Below are positions 58,735 to 64,000 of a stretch of DNA of 64,000 nucleotides, one piece after another. This stretch comes from Apoda limacodes. Lineage: Eukaryota; Arthropoda; Insecta; Lepidoptera; Limacodidae. The translations under genes were made by a program, and so were the position numbers. Position 1 is the first letter of the stretch. Each line of letters starts with the position of its first letter. The stretch covers positions 14,526,001 through 14,590,000 of the forward strand of contig OX291555.1 in NCBI GenBank assembly GCA_946406115.1, given 5' to 3'. The notes under the pieces were generated by a model that did not search any database, was not told the DNA's origin, and worked only from the letters and a program-made list of their open reading frames with translations.

Positions 58735-59080
58735 AAGTTAGCACCCCAATTCGCAGCACCCCCGAATTTAGGGTGAGTTCTGGGTCCTTTTACAATAGTT
58801 CTAGAGTTCCCGACGGGGTGCAATGATAGTTCTGCCCTTGGGGGGACAGAATTTAAAAAAAAAAAAATGGGGTGCTAACTTCATGCCGCACCCCTTTTTC
58901 TTCAAAAAATAGTTCTGTATTTTTTTTTAGGTCGTCCTACAATAGTTCTAGAGTTCCTGAAGCATTTCACGAATAGTTCTGCAAAAATTCAAAAGATATG
59001 ATTTTTTTTCGGAAAATAACATTTTTAAACGACCCAATCCACACACACACACAATATAACCAGTCTAATTGGTTAAAATC
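58735..59080. repeat. Diverged edge of the large array, with inverted motif
   Basis: GAAGTTAGCACCCC (about 58735) is inverted as GGGGTGCTAACTTC (about 58869). Two units of ACAATAGTTCTAGAGTTCC lie about 145 bp apart (near 58790 and 58936). GCAGCACCCCCGAATTTAGG + GTGAGTTCTG is a diverged form of the AGCACCCCGAGAGTTCTG box of the array. It looks like a specialised terminal or older part of the same element. Confidence 0.55.
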
Positions 59081-59255
59081 GACATCAATATGAAAAGACA
59101 CTCGGTACAAATGTTGAAAGGTATGTTACGTGAGCGAATAGTAAGAGAAATAAATAATATTATTAAAAATCACCATTTGCCAATTTCACGGTTACATAAA
59201 TTTCTTAAATTATAGGTATCTTGAAATAATCATAACAAAACGAAAGTTCTGATCA
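59081..59255 (+). repeat. Array-flanking segment, copy 1 (with 41-codon frame)
   Basis: Runs from ATCAATATGAAAAGACACTC to AACGAAAGTTCTGATCAGCA and joins the first array unit. The same text occurs inside the array at 60953-61126. Confidence 0.85.
59090..59215 (+). CDS. 41-codon open frame, copy 1
   Basis: ATG at 59090, TAG ending 59215. The peptide begins MKRHSVQMLKGMLRERIVRE and ends PISRLHKFLKL; it is basic and helix-prone. All 126 bases are identical in the second copy at 60959-61084. I recognise no family. Identity of the two copies more likely reflects recent duplication than selection on protein; expression is unknown. Confidence 0.25.
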   Translation: MKRHSVQMLKGMLRERIVREINNIIKNHHLPISRLHKFLKL

Positions 59256-60952
59256 GCACCCCGAGAGTTCTGCATCTAATTGCGATTCTTTACTCCAGGG
59301 AAATCAAAATATCAGATGTATTTCCAAAAAAACGTTGCACTATTCGCGAAAACTGCATCTAATGATAAAAGTGGGAGTCTCGCATCTAGAGGCAGTTCTT
59401 TCAGAGTTCTGATCAGCACCCCGAGAGTTCTGCACGCGAATGGCACTCCTGAATTCGAAAACAGCAAAAGTCAGAAAAATTGTTCGGTTAAATTTGCATT
59501 GCATGCAAAAAACTGCATCGAAGGAGGTAAATCTTAGTTTTGACTGAGAGGAAGAGAGGTTTTTTCAGAGTTCTGATCAGCACTCCGAGAGTTCTGCATC
59601 TTATTGCGGTTCTTTACACCAGAGAAACCAAAATACCAGATATATTTGCAAAAACAACGTAGCACTATTCGCGAAAACTGCATGTAGTAATAAAAGTGGG
59701 AGTATCGCATCTAGAGGCAGTTTTGTCAGAGTTCTGATCAGCACCCCGAGAGGTCTGTACGCGAATTGCACTCTTGCATTCGAAAACAACAAAAGTCAGT
59801 AAAATTGTGCGGTTAAATTTGCATTGCATGCAAAAAACTGCATCGAAGGAGGTAAATCTTAGTTTTGACTGAGAGGAAGAGAGGTTTTTTCAGAGTTCTG
59901 ATCAGCACCCCGAGAGTTCTGCATCTTATTGCGGTTCTTTACACCAGAGAAACCAGAATACCAGATATATTTGCAAAAACAACGTTGCACTATTCGCTAA
60001 AACTGCATGTAGTGATAAAAGTGGGAGTATCGCATCTAGAGGCAGTTTTGTCAGAGTTCTGATCAGAACCCCGAGAGTTCTGTACGCGAATGGCACTCTT
60101 GAATTCGAAAACAACAAAAAACAGAAGAATTGTTCGGTTAATTTTGCAGAATGCAAAAAAAACTGCTTCCAAGGTGATAAATCTTAGTTTTGACTGAGAG
60201 GAAGAAAGTTTTTTTCTGAGTTCTGATTATACCCCGAGAGTTCTGCATCTTATTGCAGTTCTTTACACCAAAGAAACCCAAATACCAGATATATTTGCAA
60301 AAACAACGTTGCACTATTCGCTAAAACTGCATGTAGTGATAAAAGTGGTAGTATCGCATCTAGAGGCAGTTCTGTCAGAGTTCTGATCAGCACCCCGAGA
60401 GTTCTGCACGCGAATGGCACTCATGAATCCGAAAACAGCAAAAGTCAGTAAAATTGTGCGGTTAAATTTGCATTGCATGCAAAAAACTGCATCGAAGGAG
60501 GTAAATCTTAGTTTTGACTGAGAGGAAGAGAGGTTTTTTCAGAGTTCTGATCAGCACCCCGAGAGTTCTGCATCCTATTGCGGTTCTTTACACCAGAGAA
60601 ACCAAAATACCAGATATATTTGCAAAAACAACGTTGCACTATTCGCTAAAACTGCATGTAGTGATAAAAGTGGGAGTATCGCATCTAGAGGCAGTTCTGT
60701 CAGAGTTCTGATCAGCACCCCGAGAGTTCTGCACGCGAATGGCACTCATGAATCCGAAAACAGCAAAAGTCAGAAAAATTGTTCGGTTAAATTTGCATTG
60801 CATGCAAAAAACTGCATCGAAGGAGGTAAATCTTTGTTTTGACTGAGAGGAAGAGAGGTTTTTTCAGAGTTCTGATCAGCACCCCGAGAGTTCTGCATCT
60901 TATTGCGATTCTTTACTCCAGAGAAACCAAAATACCTGATATATTTGCATCA

Positions 60953-61126
60953 ATCAATATGAAAAGACACTCGGTACAAATGTTGAAAGGTATGTTACGT
61001 GAGCGAATAGTAAGAGAAATAAATAATATTATTAAAAATCACCATTTGCCAATTTCACGGTTACATAAATTTCTTAAATTATAGGTATCTTGAAATAATC
61101 ATAACAAAACGAAAGTTCTGATCAGC
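60953..61126 (+). repeat. Array-flanking segment, copy 2, inside the array
   Basis: Identical, as far as I can read, to the left flank of the array (about 59083-59255). It interrupts the unit that begins at 60841 and returns to array sequence at GCATATTTGCAAAAACAACG. Confidence 0.9.
60959..61084 (+). CDS. 41-codon open frame, copy 2
   Basis: Same 126 bases as 59090-59215. Here the frame is also open upstream into the array unit, giving 81 codons from the ATG at 60842 that starts MTERKRGFFRVL; that extension is probably fortuitous. Confidence 0.25.
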   Translation: MKRHSVQMLKGMLRERIVREINNIIKNHHLPISRLHKFLKL

Positions 61127-61952
61127 ATATTTGCAAAAACAACGTTGCACTATTCGCGAAAACTGCATGTAGTGATAAAAGTGGTAGTATCGCATCTAGA
61201 GGCAGTTCTGTCAGAGTTCTGATCAGCACCCCGAGAGTTCTGTACGCGAATAGCACTCTTGCATTCGAAAACAACAAAAGTCAGTAAAATTGTGCGGTTA
61301 AATTTGCATTGCATGCAAAACACTGCATCGAAGGAGGTAAATCTTAGTTTTGACTGAGAGGAAGAGAGGTTTTTTCAGAGTTCTGATCAGCACCCCGAGA
61401 GTTCTGCATCTTATTGCGATTCTTTACTCCAGAGAAACCAAAATACCAGATATATTTGCAAAAACAACGTTGCACTATTCGCTAAAACTGCATGTAGTGA
61501 TAAAAGTGGGAGTATCGCATCTAGAGGCAGTTTTGTCAGAGTTCTGATCAGCACCCCGAGAGTTCTGTACGCGAATAGCACACTTGCATTCGAAAACAAC
61601 AAAAGTCAGTAAAATTATGCGGTTAAATTTGCATTGCATGCAAAAAACTGCATCGAAGGAGGTAAATCTTAGTTTTGACTGAGAGGAAGAGAGGTTTTTT
61701 CAGAGTTCTGATCAGCACCCCGAGAGTTCTGCATCTTATTGCGATTCTTTACTCCAGAGAAAACAAAATACCAGATATATTTGCAAAAACAACGTTGCAC
61801 TATTCGCTAAAACTGCATGTAGTGATAAAAGTGGTAGTATCGCATCTAGAGGCAGTTCTGTCAGAGTTCTGATCAGCACCCCGAGAGTTCTGTACGCGAA
61901 TAGCACTCTTGCATTCGAAAACAACAAAAGTCAGTAAAATTGTGCGGTTAAA

Positions 61953-62139
61953 TTTTTATTAATATATCCTTGTATTATTGGTTAAATTTGCAAAAAACGG
62001 GATTCTAACACATGGAAACGTCATTTTTTTTTCAATTTGGCGAGAAAAAAATCTTTCTTGGTCGTGATTGACGCTTTTCAATCGCGAGATGAAATTCTGT
62101 TATTCATTTTTACTGTGTAACACTTAAAGTGAAAAATCC
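61953..62139. other. Spacer between the inverted arrays
   Basis: AT-rich unique-looking DNA without a gene. GGTTAAATTTGCAAAAAACG at about 61980 is a leftover of array-like text. Confidence 0.4.
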
Positions 62140-62345
62140 AGTTTTAACGCTTGAGTTGTGGAATGAGCTACCTGCCAAGGTTTTCTAGAAGGACTACAGT
62201 ATGGGGTTCTTTAAGAATTAGATTTCTGAAGGGTCGGCAACGCGCGAGTGATACCCCTGGTGTTGCAAGCGTCCATAGGCTACGGTAACCGCATACCATC
62301 AGGCGGACCGTAAGCTTGTTTTCCACCATAGTGGTATTAAAAAAA
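62140..62345 (+). pseudogene. LINE 3' end: RT C-terminus and tail
   Basis: VELWNELPAKVF (about 62156-62190), then after a stop a frame with RIRFLKGRQRASDTPGVAS, is the usual C-terminus of CR1/jockey-like reverse transcriptases. The 3'UTR follows (CCATAGGCTACGGTAACCGC, CAGGCGGACCGTAAGCTTG) and ends in an A-run at about 62338. The fragment at 5347-5402 is the same tail family. Confidence 0.7.
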
Positions 62346-62549
62346 AACCTTCCTTATACATCCAGCTACTACTACTATTTTGTGGTTGTCTCATCGGTCC
62401 AACGAGCTATAGGTCAATCAGTCCATTGAACGCGTCGTTCTACGCTTCTGGTATGACTCAATATCCACCATAGTCCCCTTCCCCACTACTACTTCAGCGC
62501 ATTGGACCAGCGGGACCTAAGCCTTCTTTTAGAAGGAGAGGCGTAAATT
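62346..62549 (+). other. Possible SINE-tail-like sequence
   Basis: GCGCATTGGACCAGCGGGAC + CTTCTTTTAGAAGGAGAGGC resembles the 3' portion of lepidopteran tRNA-type SINEs (CGCATTGGAGCAGCGTGG...GGAGAGGAGG). The A and B boxes were not found. Confidence 0.35.
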
Positions 62550-64000
62550 TTCTTCCTCTCAGTCAAAATTAAGATTTACCTCCTTCGATGCAGTTTTTTG
62601 CATGCAATGCAAATTTAACCGCACAATTTTACTGACTTTTGTTGTTTTCGAATGCAAGAGTGCTATTCGCGTACAGAACTCTCGGGGTGCTGATCAGAAC
62701 TCTGACAGAACTGCCTCTAGATGCGATACTCCCACTTTTATCACTACATGCAGTTTTAGCGAATAGTGCAACGTTGTTTTTGCAAATGTATCTGGTATTT
62801 TGGTTTCTCTGGAGTAAAGAATCGCAATAAGATGCAGAACTCTCGGGGTGCTGATCAGAACTCTGAAAAAACCTCTCTTCCTCTCAGTCAAAACTAAGAT
62901 TTACCTCCTTCGATGCAGTTTTTTGCATGCAATGCAAATTTAACCGCACAATTTTACTGACTTTTGTTGTTTTCGAATGCAAGAGTGCTATTCGCGTACA
63001 GAACTCTCAGGGTGCTGATCAGAACTCTGACAGAACTGCCTCTAGATGCGATACTCCCACTTTTATTACTACATGCAGTTTTAGCGAATAGTGAAACGTT
63101 GTTTTTGCAAATGTATCTGGTATTTTGGTTTCTCTGGAGTAAAGAATCGCAATAAGATGCAGAACTCTCGGGGTGCTGATCAGAACTCTGAAAAAACCTC
63201 TCTTCCTCTCAGTCAAAACTAAGATTTACCTCCTTCGATGCAGGTTTTTGCATGCAATGCAAATTTAACCGCACAATTTTACTGACTTTTGTTGTTTTCG
63301 AATGCAAGAGTGCTATTCGCGTACAGAACTCTCGGGGTGCTGATCAGAACTCTGACAGAACTGCCTTTAGATGCGATACTACCACTTTTATCACTACTTG
63401 CAGTTTTAGCGAATAGTGCAACGTTGTTTTTGCAAATATATCTGGTATTTTGGTTTCTCTGGAGTAAAGAATCGCAATAAGATGCAGAACTCTCGGGGTG
63501 ATGATCAGAACTCTGAAAAAACCTCTCTTCCTCTCAGTCAAAACTAAGATTTACTTCCTTCGATGCAGTTTTTTGCATGCAATGCAAATTTAACCGCACA
63601 ATTTTACTGACTTTTGTTGTTTTCGAATGCAAGAGTGCTATTCGCGTACAGAACTCTCGGGGTGCTGATCAGAACTCTGACAGAACTGCCTCTAGATGCG
63701 ATACTACCACTTTTATCACTACTTGCAGTTTTAGCGAATAGTGCAACGTTGTTTTTGCAAATATATCTGGTATTTTGGTTTATCTGGAGTAAAGAATCGC
63801 TATAAGATGCAGAACTCTCGGGGTGATGATCAGAACTCTGAAAAAACCTCTCTTCCTCTCAGTCAAAACTAAGATTTACCTCCTTCGATGCAGTTTTTTG
63901 CATGCAATGCAAATTTAACCGCACAATTTTACTGACTTTTGTTGTTTTCGAATGCAAGAGTGCCATTTGCTTGCAGAACTCTCGGGGTGCTGATCAGAAC
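62550..64000 (-). repeat. 325-bp higher-order tandem array, minus orientation
   Basis: The same 325-bp unit as at 59245-61952, inverted. CCTCTCAGTC unit edges end at 62564, 62889, 63214, 63539 and 63864, an exact 325-bp period. The array continues to the window end, so its right border is unknown. Units here are very similar to one another; some share private changes (ACTACTTGCAGTTTTAGC, GGGGTGATGATCAG in the last two), as expected from local unit amplification. Confidence 0.95.

Larger units (their letters stand above)
59245..61952 (+). repeat. 325-bp higher-order tandem array, plus orientation
   Basis: Units begin GACTGAGAGGAAGAGAGG at 59542, 59867, 60192, 60516, 60841, 61352 and 61677, with a partial unit before. 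Spacing is 324-325 bp except one of 511 bp caused by an insertion. Each unit holds two boxes CAGAGTTCTGATCAGCACCC + CGAGAGTTCTG about 160 bp apart, followed by related TTGCA...AAAACTGCAT text, so the unit is an old dimer of about 160-165 bp. The array breaks off after GTGCGGTTAAATTT. Repeated 65-codon frames starting MTERKRGFFRVLISTPRVLH are by-products of the 325-bp period. Confidence 0.95.

Noticed and set aside
59865..63805. Repeated 63- and 65-codon frames (MTERKRGFF..., MLFSNARVL...) on both strands
   Set aside because: They recur every 325 bp because the array unit happens to be open in two frames. Some units break them, and 325 is not a multiple of three, so no long protein can result.
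57729..64000. CRISPR array
   Set aside because: Repeats here are contiguous tandem units without unique spacers, in a eukaryotic context.

Overview
The window reads as a piece of an insect nuclear genome, most likely a moth or butterfly. It is AT-rich, intron-like and dense in transposon remnants. Several dispersed families are ones I recognise from lepidopteran genomes: the TCGGCCAAGTG...ACGGAACCCT element, the TTTTTAACCGAC element, the CCAGCGGCTCCGCCCGC/TAATATTAGTAGGAT LINE-derived repeat, a GGTGAAGGAAAAC tRNA-type SINE, and jockey and RTE LINEs. This assignment rests on recalled family sequences, not on a search.

Only one host exon can be supported: 9487-9600 on the minus strand. It is a 114-bp, phase-0 exon with good splice sites. 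It encodes a basic RRKR linker and the start of RRM2 of an hnRNP L / Drosophila smooth-type RNA-binding protein. No other exon of that gene was recognised, so most of the window would be intron: at least about 54 kb upstream of the exon and about 9.5 kb downstream of it. A possible unrelated plus-strand exon (33940-34120) is offered with low confidence.

Layout. 1-9.5 kb: a hAT-type element (1818-2733, 8-bp target duplication) and a 3.28-kb retroposed insertion (3431-6710, 24-bp target duplication) that carries a degenerate tandem array. 9.6-20 kb: a jockey LINE tail, a 5'-truncated relative of the 3.28-kb insertion (14221-14448, 21-bp target duplication), a 198-bp tandem duplication and a long-inverted-repeat element (18540-19601). 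20.9-23.6 kb: a dead RTE-clade LINE with endonuclease and reverse transcriptase fragments. 26.8-28.1 kb: a piggyBac transposase pseudogene with an internal in-frame duplication. 28-46 kb: small inverted-repeat elements, LINE fragments and nested dispersed repeats. 46-58 kb: a tRNA-type SINE, a piggyBac-like and a hAT-like non-autonomous element, a perfect 69-bp-arm hairpin, a mariner fragment, a 280-bp direct repeat pair and a six-unit minisatellite. 58.7-64 kb: a 325-bp higher-order tandem array in two opposite orientations, with a 41-codon reading frame present as two identical copies.

The window holds no operon or pathway. The only functional product expected is the hnRNP L-type splicing regulator; nearly everything else is mobile DNA at different stages of decay. 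The least explained structures are the 59-64 kb array and the 3.28-kb retroposed array.
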